NCBI GenBank assembly: GCA_034231615.1
Contig: CM067317.1
Span: 19,303,379-19,367,378, forward strand
Source of the DNA: Meghimatium bilineatum
Lineage: Eukaryota; Mollusca; Gastropoda; Stylommatophora; Philomycidae
Direction: 5' to 3'
Length of the DNA stretch: 64,000 nt
The position numbers were made by a program, and so were the translations under genes. The notes below the pieces were generated by a model that was not told where the DNA came from, did no database searches, and worked only from the letters and a program-made list of their open reading frames with translations. Shown piece after piece: positions 43,640 to 56,109 of this stretch (its first letter is position 1; each line of letters opens with the position of its first letter).

Positions 43640-44540
43640 TGGTGTAAAGTACCTCTTGTTGCGAGATTCGCTGCTTTCAACCACACACGTTACTTCAACT
43701 TGTTATAACAGATATTTTTATCTTAAATAATAATGGAGGTCGTGGTTCATTGATATATATCCACTAGTCTTTGCCACATTAATATTTTGTTGTTGGTATT
43801 AGTAACGTGTTAATTTATTTGTTTTGATGCTCTTCCATCAAATTGCAAACATTGAATAACATCAGAAAGTAATAATATCAGCGTCAAGTATTACATATAT
43901 TTCGTTTCATATCACAAACATACGCATAGCCGTTTCTGGTATTCCTATAATTGTAATTATCAATATCCAAATATCGTCTGATATCTTATAGAACTAAGAA
44001 AAGCGAGGAATGTAAACAATTGCTAATGCATCGCACTGTGCTACGAAAATAGAGAATAGAAACTCTGTAGAGAAAAAATGAAAAGAGAAGCAATGAAATT
44101 ATGTGAGATTGATTGTATGGATAGTTTAAAAAAAAACCACTAACACTAAGCAGAAAGCAGAATCGATAACAGATGGAGGTTTTCAAAGAAACACCATAAC
44201 TCAAATCTGTTTTGGTATGGTCCACTGTTATCTCAGAAAAGCATTAATTTGAAATCCGTCTCTGAAATCGATAGACAAGCTAAAAATAACAAAACCACTT
44301 TCGGAATTCCCATTGATTTCATCTTCCCTCTGAAAAGAAAAAAAATTGTTTGATGCTAATATTATTCGTTCTTTTGATGTACCAGAGCTTCCTAAAGCGC
44401 ACTCATTCACTGGACGACTTATAGTGGGCTACATATATAAAATAGTAACACAAGTCAGTGATAAGAAAGTACAAGAAACGATTATTCATAAATAATGTGT
44501 GAATCAACAATATCAAATTGCTGCCTTCCTCGATCGCATT
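43640..44540. other. Unassigned AT-rich sequence
   Basis: No recognised domain or repeat. Confidence 0.5.
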
Positions 44541-44547
44541 CTTTCCC

Positions 44548-45295
44548 ATGCAGACTCACAACCATACACACGATAAATACCACAAATACCATGCAGACTC
44601 ACAACCATACACACAATAAATACCACAAATACCATGCAGACTCACAACCATACACACAATATATACCACAAATACCATGCATACTCACAACCATACACAC
44701 AATAAATACCACAAATGCCATGCAGACTCACAACCATACACACAATAAATACCACAAATGCCATGCAGACTCACAGCCATACACACAATAAATACCACAA
44801 ATACCATGCAGAATCACAACCATACACACAATAAATACCACAAATGCCATGCAGACTCACAACCATACACACAATAAATACCACAAATGTCATGCAGACT
44901 CACAACCATACACACAATAAATACCACAAATGCCATGCAGACTCACAACCATACACACAATAAATACCACAAATACCATGCAGACTCACAACCATACACA
45001 CAATAAATACCACAAATGCCATGCAGACTCACAACAATACACACAATAAATACCACAAATACCATGCAGACTCACAACCATACACACATTAAATACCACA
45101 AATACCATGCAGACTCACAACCATACACACAATAAATACCACAAATGCCATGCAGACTCACAACAATACACACAATAAATACCACAAATACCATGCAGAC
45201 TCACAACCATACACACAATAAATACCACAAATACCATGCAGACTCACAACCATACACACAATAAATACCACAAATACTATGCAGACTCACAACTC
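44548..45295. repeat. 43-bp minisatellite, about 17 units
   Basis: The unit reads CCATGCAGACTCACAACCAT, ACACACAATAAATACCACAA, ATA. Variation is mostly ATACC/ATGCC at the unit joint. Confidence 0.95.
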
Positions 45296-45525
45296 ATTCC
45301 AGGCTATGGTTTTAAAATTATGCGAATATCGTTGCTTTTTGAGGAAGTCATCACCGATGTTAAGCCTCGAAATTAGTTATGACTTTACCAATCCTTGATT
45401 CGAATTTAGCATCCCACTGTCCTTTCTATTGCCTTTTACATTTCCTCTGATTAGAGTCTAGAGCGGACTATCAAGTCTGAATCTCTCATGCCCTTTGAAA
45501 TTCATATCGACAGCTGACTACTAGG

Positions 45526-45622
45526 CAGTTCAGGATTTACCTATAAACTAAACAACATTAATCGTTAAAGGGCTCTATATCTCAAATAGCGTAGGGCCCT
45601 ATCATGTCTAAATCTGGTCCTG
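45526..45622. mobile_element. hAT-type MITE, 97 bp, with perfect 8-bp target duplication
   Basis: The ends CAGTTCAGGATTTAC and TAAATCTGGTCCTG are diverged forms of the CAGTGCCGGATTTA inverted repeat at 10648. CTACTAGG flanks it directly on both sides (45518-45525 and 45623-45630). An 8-bp duplication is characteristic of hAT transposons. The interior carries one AGGGCTCTATATCTCAAATA unit. Confidence 0.9.
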
Positions 45623-45639
45623 CTACTAGGTTAAATATA

Positions 45640-45735
45640 TAAAGGTAAAGGTATGTCCGAAATAAATAAAGGTAAAAGTATGTCCCATGTCAGCAACCTG
45701 CCGTCGGGATGAAGATAATGCTTCATGTACTAAAA
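45640..45735 (-). mobile_element. SINE family S2, 3'-end remnant
   Basis: The + strand reads AAAGGTAAAGGTATGTCC, a second AAAGGTAAAAGTATGTCCCA, then CCTGCCGTCGGGATGAAGAT and CTTCATGTACTAAA. This is the tail end of the S2 copy at 25690-25990, with the terminal segment partially duplicated. Confidence 0.7.
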
Positions 45736-46920
45736 TGCCTCAAATAAATATGTAAGACCGACATAAATTTATCCATTATTTGTCTTTCTAGACTGTTGTG
45801 TCTGTTTATATGACCAAATAGGCGTAGTTTTCTTTCTGTTATTGTGTTTAGTAACCAACACTCTGGAATACTAAATGTGTTTATAATATCTGAGTTTCTG
45901 ATTTTTCCTTCCATGATATTCTAAGTATCTTTCTGTAGCACTTCAGCTCGAAGGCATTGCTCTTCTTTGTCGTTGTTTTACTTAGAGTCCATGTTTCACA
46001 GTCGTATGTTGCAACCGGAAAAATAAAAGTTCGTAACATTAGCACTTTCGTTTTTATTTTGTTGTTTTTCCATGTTTTTCAGCCGTGTTATTTTGCAATA
46101 TGCCATTGCTAATCTCGTCCTTATTTCTGCCATGCAGTCTCCTGCACCGTTAATGTTTGCTCCTAAGTATTCACATTTATCCACACATTCTATCTCGGTA
46201 TTGTCTATTCTGATTTTTGGTTGTTGTGTTGTTATATCTGTTGACATGATTTTTGTTTTTTGCGTGTTTAAATACAAGTTTTGTGCTTCGCTATATTTCT
46301 TTGTGTTTTTGATTAGTTGTTCCAATCCCTTTATATCGTTTGAAAGAAGTACCGTGTCGTCTGCGTAGCGTAGTTCCGGGATTAGGAATCCACCTATGTT
46401 TAAAGCGTGGTAGTCAGCGTTGTGTACGTCTTCTCTCACATTCCTCATTATACTTTCTGCGTAGATGTTGAACAGGTATGGGAAGAGTGTGCATCCCTGC
46501 CTTACTCCACTCTGTACCTCAAACCACTCTGAGAGATCGCCCTCTAACTTCACTGCAGCCTTTTGATCTTGGTAAAGTTCCTCTATTAGATATATCAGAT
46601 GTTTTAGGAAACCCATGCTGTTCATTATCTTTCATAGTTACTGGTGTTGGACGCAGTCGAACGCTTTTGAGTAATCTATGAAACACATGTGCAGGTCAGT
46701 TTAAAATTCCCTACACTTTTTTATGATCAATCTTATGTTAAGGATGTGATCTCTTGTTCCTCTGCCCGATCTGAAACCAGACTGTGTTTCGTTTATCTCC
46801 ATCTCTAATTTCTGTTTGATTCTTTGCATTATGATGTTTAACATTATTTTATTTTCTTGACTTATAAGGGCTATAGTTCGGTAGTTAGAGCAAATCTGAA
46901 GGTTCTACCTCATAACGTAG
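45735..46920 (-). mobile_element. LINE reverse transcriptase and C-terminus (family R3)
   Basis: Reading leftwards from 46890: NYRTIALISQENK, ETQSGFRSGRGTRDHI, LHMCFIDYSKAFDCV (across a stop), then the open frame at 45996-46625. A shift follows, then IRNSDIINTFSIPE and ERKLRLFGHINRHNSLERQ at 45914-45740. The catalytic YADD is intact. The endonuclease is absent. It is the most complete member of family R3. Confidence 0.85.
45996..46625 (-). pseudogene. Reverse transcriptase core with YADD
   Basis: A 209-codon frame. VQSGVRQGCTLFPYLFNIYA (37-56) precedes GGFLIPELRYADDTVLLS with YADD at 87-90, then LNTQKTKIM (119-127) and VDKCEYLGANI. The first Met is internal to the RT domain, and the frame ends by a shift near 46000. 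It encodes only the middle of the enzyme. Confidence 0.85.
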
Positions 46921-46959
46921 TCAAAAAAAATTATTTTTAAATGTTATTGACTGAGCTCC

Positions 46960-47290
46960 ATATTGCATTTGACTCATTCAACACCTCCACATTAGTTTTT
47001 ATGGTAATCCATGGTATTCTTAGCATTCTCCTGTAGAATTCTCCACATCTTTACTGCTTCTAATTTTCCAATTTCTTGTTTGTTTATTGTCCAAGAATCG
47101 CATCCATATGTTAGTATAGGAGTTATATAGCACTGCAGAACTCCCTTCCTCACCTCTAATGACAAGGTTATATTGCACAATTTATTTTTCATTTTTGTGA
47201 ATGTTGTTTTTGCCTGCCATATTCTGCTTCTTATTTCTGTTTAATTTTTTCCATCTGTTGTAATCGTTGTACCTAAATATGTGAATTGGT
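46960..47290 (-). mobile_element. LINE RT thumb fragment (related to family R3)
   Basis: FTYLGTTITTDGKN, TTFTKMKNKLCNITLSLE, RKGVLQCYITPILTYGCDSW and TINKQEIGKLEA occur in order. It lies upstream of the RT core at 46.9 kb in the same orientation, an order impossible in one element, so it is a separate insertion. Confidence 0.75.
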
Positions 47291-47294
47291 GAAG

Positions 47295-47815
47295 CAGTGA
47301 AAATGAAAATCCAATGAAAAAAATACTGTCAATTCACGGAAAGCAGAAATAGTTATAAAAAACTATAATTTTAGAACAATGAGAAATGTAATTTTAATAA
47401 TTAATTAATTAGGGAGATACAATTAATGATATTTTGTCTTGACAGACTAAATACTTCCTTCGTAGTCTAGAATTAAGGTCAGTACTATTTAAAAAACCAC
47501 AAATGAAAAAATTACGCCGAATGATCAATGACTGGGGAGATCGTGCTGAAAATATAGTCATACAATTATAATGGAACAGACGACACTATGTAAGTACTAC
47601 ATTTGTTTCACTATATGTATTCAGTGCTTGTTGCTTTTTAGTGAACATCTGAAATAGGTCATGATGAAGAATGCGAGAGCGTACTGTTTAACGGAAACAC
47701 ACAACTTCACAGCAGCACGTGTCACGACATTATGGAAGACAGTGTGTTGTCAATCTTCTGTGTAGATGCTACTTCGTTCTGTGTCTGTATTAGAGACAGG
47801 TACAACGTTCTACGG
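47295..47815. other. Unassigned sequence
   Basis: No recognised domain or repeat. Confidence 0.5.
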
Positions 47816-47819
47816 CACA

Positions 47820-48188
47820 TTAGGTATTAGGTATTATGTATGTTGATTATCCTCTTCGCACACCGGACACGTACATAGGTGCTTAGATCTCCGCTTCAGT
47901 AAACCTCTCAGGGTATGATGGCTGATGGTTCTGGTTCTATGTTGGTTCACTGTTCTTTTGGAAATCTTTGTCAGGTGTTCTCTACTGGTCACGCCCAATT
48001 CGCAATTCGTGCATTCTCGATATTGACTCATCCTCGTTCATCTCAAAATCATCTGATCGTGAGGATTCACGAAGAGTATTGAGTATGTGTGATATGTCCA
48101 TAGGCTGACCATCTGTTGTGGTGGCGAGGCTAGCTAATTGGTCGGCTAGTTCGTTTCCCTCCACGCCCGCGTGTCCGGGGACAAAAAT
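47820..48188 (-). mobile_element. LINE 3' end, RNase H tail (family B)
   Basis: The reverse complement reads PGHAGVEGNELADQLASLAT, TTDGQPMDISHILNTLRES, RMHELRIG and a C-terminal CPVCEED motif. It matches 1462-1790 closely. The 5' edge abuts the CTAT array directly after the TGTCCCCGGAC segment. Confidence 0.8.
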
Positions 48189-48189
48189 A

Positions 48190-48575
<386 letters not shown>

Positions 48576-48579
48576 TGTC

Positions 48580-49175
48580 ACCCTTGTTTGCCTTGCGGCG
48601 TCAGGGGTAGAAGTGTTATCTGGAATTGGCCTTCTTGTGTTCTCTTTGCAAGCTTGTTTCTGTGGCTTCTTTGATTGCTGTGATCTATCTATCTTTTACA
48701 TGGTCTGTCTCTGGCTTTATAGACGTGATGTCTATGTGTCATGGCCATTTATGGCATGCTATCTGTTGGTAGTCTGGAAACTGTGAAAACTATTTGATCT
48801 GTTGTCTTTTGTTGTCTTTCCAATAATGGTATTGCTTTTGTTATCTGTCAGATGTTATCGTTTCAAACTCTATCTCTTAATGACACTCATAGCATTCTTC
48901 ATAGACATGTCATTTCTGCTGTCACAATTTTTCTTTTGTCTTGCGCTGTCATTGTCCAAGTTTGGCACTGGTAGCGCAATGATGTGATAATAGTAGTCTT
49001 GATAACTAGATGATAAAGCATCTTGGCTGCAAGTATGTGAATTATGTGTCCAGTCTAGCACAAGTACAACTAAGCAGCTGCAAAGTAAAGTGAGAAACAC
49101 ATTTAAACAGCGACCCACTAGCATGTATACTCTTTGATTTCTGCCCGAGCATGGTATATGTTTACTAACAGCAAT
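48580..49175. other. Unassigned sequence
   Basis: No recognised domain or repeat. Confidence 0.5.
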
Positions 49176-49179
49176 ATTT

Positions 49180-49735
49180 TATGTTATGTTATGTTCCATC
49201 AGGGCCATAGGCGGCGCATAGGGCAGAAACCATAGCTTTCCATTTCTGTCGTTGTGTTGCCAGGTCTTTCAATTGTTGCGTGTTGTTTAGGTTCATTGGC
49301 ATGCCTTCTCTATTAATGGTTCTTCGTATAGTTTCTCTAGGTCTCCCTCTTCTTCTTACTCCAGGTGGCACCCAATATAATGACTGCTGGTGAATTCTTA
49401 GGCTGTTCATTCTGAGAACATGGCCGATGTAAGTCCAACGCCTTTGTCTAATGAAGGAAGATATATAGGTTTGTTTGCTTTCCTCTCTTATAGTAGTGTT
49501 AGATTTAAAGTCACTCCACTTAACATTCAGAATGGTACGTAGGCATTTGTTTTCAAAGGAGTCTAGTCTCTTATCTGTGGCTTTTGTGGCTTTCCAACTT
49601 TCGCATCCATATGATAGAATAGGGATGATGTTGGAGTTAAACAACCTGAGTTTTGTGGTGCTTCTTAACTGCAATATGGTCGCAATCAATAGCCAGTCAG
49701 ACTGGAAAACTATGGGAGCGTAAGAAGTGTGTATT
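49180..49735 (-). mobile_element. LINE C-terminus with 3' tail
   Basis: A 184-codon frame (49189-49743): RLFNSNIIPILSYGCESWKA, RLDSFENKCLRTILNVKW, RQRRWTYIGHVLRMN, GVRRRGRPRETIRRTINR and a C-terminal AYGPDGT. The element ends with AACATAACATAACATAA. It is an RTE-like ORF2 end and the best-preserved C-terminus here, 5'-truncated at the RT thumb. Confidence 0.85.
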
Positions 49736-49997
49736 ACCGGCAAATCACATGAACGATAGCATGCGTAGCCAGCGACTAATGTTCCCGTTAAGCTGCACGG
49801 TTATGCATCCCCCCCCCCCAAGAGAGTTCCGCCCATGTATTGTAATGCTTCAAAATTTACTGTTGCGGTATTCAAGCTCCATCTCAAGAGTCAGTGAACG
49901 AAAACAACAAAAGTGTACATTTAAGAGTAAGGAGCGCTCACATTGAGCGCTTATGTTTCTTCAGTTTGTTTGTATTAGAGATGTTACAACTGAAAAA

Positions 49998-50032
49998 ATG
50001 GATAATGTGAGCAACGACGACCTTCGAAGATT
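49998..50032 (+). other. Possible short first exon
   Basis: ATG in an AAAAAATGG context opens MDNVSNDDLRR and runs straight into GTAAGTAT, a strong splice donor. No partner exon was found, so chance is the leading explanation. Confidence 0.15.
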
Positions 50033-50269
50033 GTAAGTATTATATCACGAGTGGTTTGCCCATTCAGCTTTGTTATTTCTGAAACTCGTAAGTTTCACGG
50101 ACACTATAAAACTTGTACAGGAAACAGTCTTCCACTTCTGAGATCGCATTGGTATAGTTACCTAAACAACGACCTCCACAATTTTTATTGTTACAGCTCT
50201 GATATAACAAATTTGACGTCATGTCCATGGTTAAAAGAAGAGTACAACATCATAAGAGGTACTATTGTG

Positions 50270-50720
50270 CATATATTTAGCTGTTTATACTTAGTTGTGG
50301 TTCCGCTCCATCTGTTTATACTTAGCTGTGGTTACGGCCCACCTGTTTATACTTAGTTGGGATTACGGACCCCCTGTTTATACTTAACTGTGTATACTTA
50401 ACTGTTTATACTTAACTGTTTATACTTAACTGTTTATACTTAACTGTTTATACTTAACTGTTTATACTTAAATGGTTATACTTATTTGTGGTTACAGTCC
50501 ACCTATTTATAACTAGCTGTGGTTTCAATTCACCAAGTTATACTTATTGTAAGATTTATTATAACTTATGTGATTACAGTCCACCTGTTTATACTTAGTT
50601 GTGGTTACGGTCGACCGGTTTATACTTAATTGTGGTTTCGGTTCACCTGTTGATACTTAATTGTGGTTTCGGTTCACCTGTTGATACTTAATTGTGGTTT
50701 TGGTTCAGCTGTTATTATTT
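50270..50720. repeat. Degenerate 14/30-bp tandem repeats
   Basis: CTGTTTATACTTAGTTGTGG with TTACGGTCCAC recurs at about 30 bp. Inside it, CTGTTTATACTTAA is repeated about six times at 14 bp (50375-50470). Confidence 0.85.
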
Positions 50721-50724
50721 AGCC

Positions 50725-51685
50725 TTCCATGTCTTCTAATTGAGACTGAGAGCAGATCTATCATCTTATTCTAGGAAAATTGTTAAAATGGTTCATAAAT
50801 CAATAAAAGTGAATTGGTCAAAACAGAAATTGAGTGCACACTGTATAATAAATCACTATTTTATTCTACGCATTAAAAGTTGTACCAAATATGAGCGTTC
50901 AACTAGACCGCAGAAAAAAATTCTTACTTTCAATATGGCTGAAGCAACATAAATTACAGAAGTGTGGGGTTTTTTCTAGTGTTGACTTGTGATCACACGC
51001 ACATAAAAAAAAACAAATTAAAATTATCTTGCAGATTTTGCAAATGTAAGTTTACTTTGTTACATTTCCTGTAACAAATAACTGGATAAACCCAAGTAAC
51101 GTACCACGATATGTATTTTTTTGTCTTTATGTAAATTAAAACAAGGAATATTTACGGAAGCGGAATCAAAATACTGACATGATTGAATAATAATTAATAG
51201 ATAATCAACTGTTTTAGAAGCTACTGCTATTGTATTGTTTGCTGAATTTGAAGTAGACTTGAAATGCCGCAGCAGGCAATTGTGCACTCGGGCAGATCAG
51301 GAAGCAATGGCAAACTGCAGTACATATTTTAATTGTCTATACAACTAATACAACCAATGTTGTTGTTGTCGATATCCAAATGCTGATGAGTAATTCTACT
51401 CTTGTGAGCACAATGCCATTCTTAAAAAAGTGCAGGTCTTCTGAAGTTAGTGATCCATACAGTAAGTTAGTGACTGTTAAGGGTGTCTGTAAAAGTTTTT
51501 TCCTGACAGTTGAAGGTAAGGGCAGTAAAAAAGAAAGAAATCCTTCTTTTTTGAAAAAATATGTGTCTACAAATGGGTATTCTCTGGGGTTTAATACGGT
51601 TTAAATGGTTATTGATCATTGCATGTCATGTTCGTAACTGAAACATACGGGATTAGTACCTTACACAGAGTTTGTGTATGTTGTC
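50725..51685. other. Unassigned sequence
   Basis: Open frames of 70-75 codons (50740-50952 and 51380-51604, +) have no recognised motif. Nothing else was seen. Confidence 0.4.
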
Positions 51686-51689
51686 ACTA

Positions 51690-52000
51690 TCATTTCACTA
51701 AATGCATTTCAGTCAGTCCACTTGCACATCTGTTGAGCCAGATTTCCTTGGTGGTGTTTCTGAGAATCTATTTGACTGTTCCCATACTACATTGCCTTTA
51801 CTTTATTGTTTTGACGCTCCTCTTTTTGCAAATCTGTCTGCTACTTTATTTCCTGCTATATCGCGATGTCCAGGGATCCATTGCATGGCAACACTGATTG
51901 GATATGCGAAGATAAGACTGTGCGCTACTCTTGCTATGTATAGAATGTCTTGATCGTCGGTTGGTTGGTTCGTTGATTGCTGATCCAGCGGTCAATGGGA
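51690..52000 (-). mobile_element. LINE RNase H fragment (family E)
   Basis: The reverse complement reads DILYIARVAHSLIFAYPISV then AMQWIPGHRDIAGNKVADRF and AKRGA. WIPGHxxIxGNxxAD is the late RNase H motif. It differs from families B, C, D and J and has lost its other domains. Sequence from 52000 to 52200 is unassigned. Confidence 0.65.
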
Positions 52001-52264
52001 TCACACCCGTTGACCTAATGTCATTAAATGGCATTTTATTGCTGGGAAGTCTGTGAATTTTCGGCCCACCCCGGGACAGATCCAGAGAATACCCAGCACA
52101 CCTCCAGGAAGGTAGGTTTCAACCTATGCACTGCTCCCAGCCACTGTAGCCAAGATAGGGTTTAATGTGCTCATTCCCCGCCACCAATTGACTACTGGTT
52201 ATGGCGAACTTCTCTATTGCTTCAGGCATGTAACCAAATGTTCAAGTCAAAAGGATTGTCACGT

Positions 52265-52965
52265 CCTTTCTTCTTCTTCTTTCGTTCACTTGAAACATGT
52301 CTATATCTGTAATTCTGTCTCCTTAATAACACTCACTGTTTTTTGTAGTTCATACAGTGTCCCATAGAGTTTTGATTCCAGTGTTGTTTCCTCTGGCCAA
52401 ATGTCTGTCTCAGCGTTTCATGCTCAGAACACTATTGAAGTATATGTTTGGCACTCTGTGCTGCCTGTACACATGTACACATGGCCGTGTTGTCAATCTT
52501 GAACTTTGTATTTATGTGACTGCGGAGTCGGCTGTGTCCTGTTCTGAGACGTAGAATTATAACTTGTTCTGGTCTGTTCATAATATGATAGTCATCTTGT
52601 GTTGGTGTTTGTGGCTCTCTTATTGACTTGATCATCTGTTTTTTTCTGATGGTAGGTGATTGGTATATCTGGTTGGTCTTCGGCAGCACCTTCCTAAGCC
52701 AGTTGGTCTGCTTTTTCATTTCCTGGTATTCCACAGTGAGAGGGTATCCACTGCACTGTTACCCTATACTGGTAAGACAATTCGCTAAGTAGTTTTTTCA
52801 AGTCTGTTAGTTTTCCAGACTGTAGAGCTTGAAGCACTGACCTTGCATACCACAGACTGTAGGTCTGGAGTTGGAGTTCAGCAGTTTTTTTAGCTGCCAC
52901 ACTAATTGCCTGGATTTCTGCATCATAATTATTGCAGAATTTTCCTGTTGGTAGGGCTGCAGATG
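52265..52965 (-). mobile_element. LINE 3' end, RNase H and tail (family J)
   Basis: Reading leftwards: AKKTAEL, ARSVLQALQSGKLTDLKKLL, SELSYQYRVTVQWIPSHC and GIPGNEKADQLA, a stop, then frame-broken equivalents of the C-terminal part. The knuckle is mutated to CTCVQAAQSAKHILQ. It ends in GAACGAAAGAAGAAGAAG at 52268. It supplies the intact sequence across the 2-bp deletion of the 19-kb element. Confidence 0.85.
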
Positions 52966-53072
52966 TGAATAGCTGTCAATCTAAACTTATATAATTTTCA
53001 GGCTTATGCTGTATCTATTTTTATTCTCAGCAATATATCATCTAATTTTTTACTTACATTCGTTTTTTACTT

Positions 53073-53082
<10 letters not shown>

Positions 53083-53115
<33 letters not shown>

Positions 53116-53125
53116 TATATATGTA
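53083..53125. repeat. (TA)n microsatellite
   Basis: TA tract after a short CACA run, with an AAATATATAT break. Confidence 0.9.
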
Positions 53126-53349
53126 AAGTCTGGGGGAGGGGAGGGGGTTTACTTAATAAAATAGTAATTCACCATCTTCGTATGCAATTCTCTTCATATG
53201 ATGAGAAAATGTGATGGCCTCTTTGCGAAAAATCGTTCCTTAGAGGTTTTATCAACCTTCTGGCTATATTGATAGTATTTTAGTCATGTTATGAAACACT
53301 TCTCCTCCTCTCAAAATGTTCTTTAATTTATGGGCTTGTGTGTGTGAGT

Positions 53350-53362
53350 GTATATATATATA

Positions 53363-53455
<93 letters not shown>
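53350..53455. repeat. Long (TA)n microsatellite
   Basis: About 50 TA units with one break near 53366. Confidence 0.95.
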
Positions 53456-53650
53456 GAAACTAACATAAAGATGACGCAAATGACGGATCAAAATGAATAA
53501 AGAGAAGGACCACAACGACCGAGAACTAAACTAAGGAGTGGTCGGAATTAAGTCCAAAAGGTTTGAGGCTACTAAACTGAGAATATGAACAGATTGCATA
53601 TACCTGGATATATATTATTAAAGGCGCATGTAATTTATGTTATATGTAAA
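53456..53650 (-). mobile_element. Penelope-like 3' fragment
   Basis: AAGGACCACAACGACCGAGA, ACTAA and GGAATTAAGTCCAAAAGGTT on the + strand match 4200-4260 of the - strand copy. Only the 3' UTR-proximal region is kept and it directly abuts the TA tract. Confidence 0.65.
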
Positions 53651-53939
53651 TATCAATGAATGTAAATGGGTGTGTTTGTGGGAAGAGTCATGTGTCAAGT
53701 CGACTCTGCTGATACGATCATATCAGTGATGGGTTCCTGTTATGCAGATGTGGCCCATTTTTTTACGGAACAAACTATATTCTCATAAAAAATATAACCG
53801 GCGTTAGTGAACGAAACTCAATTGGGGGAGATAAGCAGCGTTAACAAAAACATTGCATTTTTTACATTAATTTATCCCTTTATTCGAGCGCAGTTGAGAA
53901 ATATAGTTTGAAGGGGAGACAGCGTATTTTACTTTGTTG

Positions 53940-54150
53940 GAAAAGGGGTTGAAGTTAGTATTTTGTTGGGGGGGGGGGGTCACGGGAGGGGGGATTAGGA
54001 TCGGTATTAGATTTTTAGATAATTTTTTTTGGGGGGGGGATCTTAGTTGCTTGGAGGGGGTGGAAATGTGTTAGATTCGTAGTTTTTGGGAGGGAGGAGG
54101 GGTTATGATTTGGATAGTGTTATCGATATCTGGGAGGGGCTTACTGCTGT
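53940..54150 (+). other. G-run cluster
   Basis: At least five runs of six or more G (near 53962, 53985, 54032, 54052 and 54090) lie within about 150 bp on the + strand. They could form G-quadruplexes. No gene context. Confidence 0.6.
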
Positions 54151-54299
54151 GCAGATCTTTACATGCCTGCGTTGGCAGCGTGGAATTTTATGACATTTAA
54201 TGTCCACCATTATAGTAATATAAGGTCATTGGGTGACCGTGATCGCATATCTTTTTTCGATGTAGCAGTCCTTGATTCTGTAACAAATACATCATCTTT

Positions 54300-54840
54300 C
54301 TCTTGATTCTTGATTAGAAATTGGCTTCACAGCACGCGGGACATTCCCACAAGTGCTCCGCCCTCCGTTCCAGCAGCCATCTCAATGTATGTGGACTCAG
54401 AGTCCCAGTCAGGTGTTGATTGTGTGATCTTCGGGACTTTCAAAATATTTTTTTTTCTCCCCTCACCTCTAGATACTCCCATTTCTAACATTCTCCGTAT
54501 GTGTACGTTCTCAGACTCATTGAAATTATCTGCATCTTGAAATGAATGTATTACTGCCTTCATTAAGTCTGCTTTATCTCTTCTCAGCAATGTGCCGTTT
54601 ATCGCCGCATTGCCTGCCAATAAGTCGGCTCTCTCTCGTTTCCTCTGACACCAGCATGACCAGGGCAGTATATCCATGTAATGCTCTGGGCAACTGAGTT
54701 GTTCAATAAGTCCCACCATTCTTTTCTTAGAATGAACTTTTCTAACTTGTACAACACGATGCTGCCCATCTTTCTCTGTAGCTGGCTAGTTAAGTAAACA
54801 GAAATCTGCGATTGCATTAGTCATGGTGGTTTATCATCCA
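54300..54840 (-). mobile_element. LINE RNase H fragment (family D)
   Basis: In broken frames the - strand gives QSITWIYCPGHAGVRGNERE and, shifted, RERADLLAGNAAINGTLLRR. VHIRRMLEMGVSRGEG and a tail with TPDWDSESTYIEMAAGTEGG follow. It matches 59400-60350 in order. Only the RNase H end and tail remain. Confidence 0.75.
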
Positions 54841-54844
54841 GGCG

Positions 54845-56100
54845 TTTGCGTAACAGTAACGAGCTCTGCACTTATGTGTGACAGAAACAACTTGTTACCG
54901 AAAACATATAGTTGAATGTCTGTCCTGGAGATACTAGTGTGTGAGAAAGAAGTACTGCAGCGTCACAATAATTTGCGGCGGAAGAAAATGCCCTTTAGGA
55001 CTTACTGGAATACTGCTGATGTGACCAGGTCTAAATCTGCGTAATACTGCTCGACATCAATCAGTTAACCACAGTACTCCTTCACAAGAATATGAGGTTT
55101 ATTTACACAAGTTGATATACATCAATTAATAGCATCATACTCATAAGAGAGGCAAATAAATACTAGTCACAAGTCCCAATCTCGTCTTATTCGAGTCCTT
55201 CCTCAACTCTGCAGACTAATCCTAAATTATCTGCAACTGGGCAATAATATAACAATAGCCGATTACAAATTACGCTATCACATCCAGGAATTGTTTCACT
55301 CGGGTTATAAGCTAGGTCTTAGAGATTATACACGGACTGACTATCTGGCTCTGACTCTTCGTCTCTCCTGGGAGACCGAAGACTGACTGTCTCAGCTGCT
55401 AGACTAAACTAGGACTTGTCTCTCCTGGTAGACAAGCACTGACTGTCCGAGACAAGCCTGATCGAGACTGACCGTGCGGAGACTGACTCCGGGGACTACT
55501 GACCCTCTGAGCTAAGTCTTTCTAACTTATCTCTCCTCCTAGAAGACTTCCGCCAATCAAAACCTATGGTTTTCTGTCTTCGCCTATCCTCTTCCGTTTC
55601 CCATAGAGGAAAACCTCTAACCCATTCAACAACACGCGTTGTCCATTCTCTGCGTGGGCAATACGCCCCTACTTCTGTCGTATACAAACTCCGCCTTCCT
55701 ACTTATTCCTTGCGCCTTTATGCTAAACATATTTCGTTCCCACGGAAAAATAGAGTGTCAACAAATCTTTTCATCACTTCATTCCTTCTGACCACTCAGG
55801 TACTGCCTAATCGACGTGTCAATAACACATGCGTGCCTGGATGTATTCATCGGTGGCGACCAATATTCCGTTTGACTGTTTCGTCAATGTAGACTTTTTA
55901 TCGTCTTCCTTTTTATTTGAGCGAGGGAGATGCAGACTTGTGATACTAATATTTGCCTTACCTAAAGCGTACTAGCTTGTGTCAGATCTTTCTGTGCAAA
56001 CAATACTTCTTTACTTGTATCCATATCATCTGGTGTTATTACAAACAATCCGTCTGCCACTCTAGTATTAGTACAAACAAACCGTCTGCCACCCCCGATA
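54845..56100. other. Unassigned; internal imperfect repeats
   Basis: GTCTCTCCTGG-AGAC occurs twice near 55360-55435 and AGACTGACT-like strings recur to 55490. On the - strand a possible AATAAA lies near 55098, and GGTGGCGACCAAT near 55853 resembles a primer-binding region. These hints of an LTR are too weak to call. Confidence 0.35.
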
Positions 56101-56109
56101 CTATTACAT

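Noticed and set aside
51380-51604. 74-codon basic protein
   Set aside because: No motif, no splice sites, and composition close to the local background.
54845-55860. Solo LTR of a retrovirus-like element
   Set aside because: A possible poly(A) signal and primer-site-like string exist, but no TG...CA ends, no target duplication and no second LTR or coding region.
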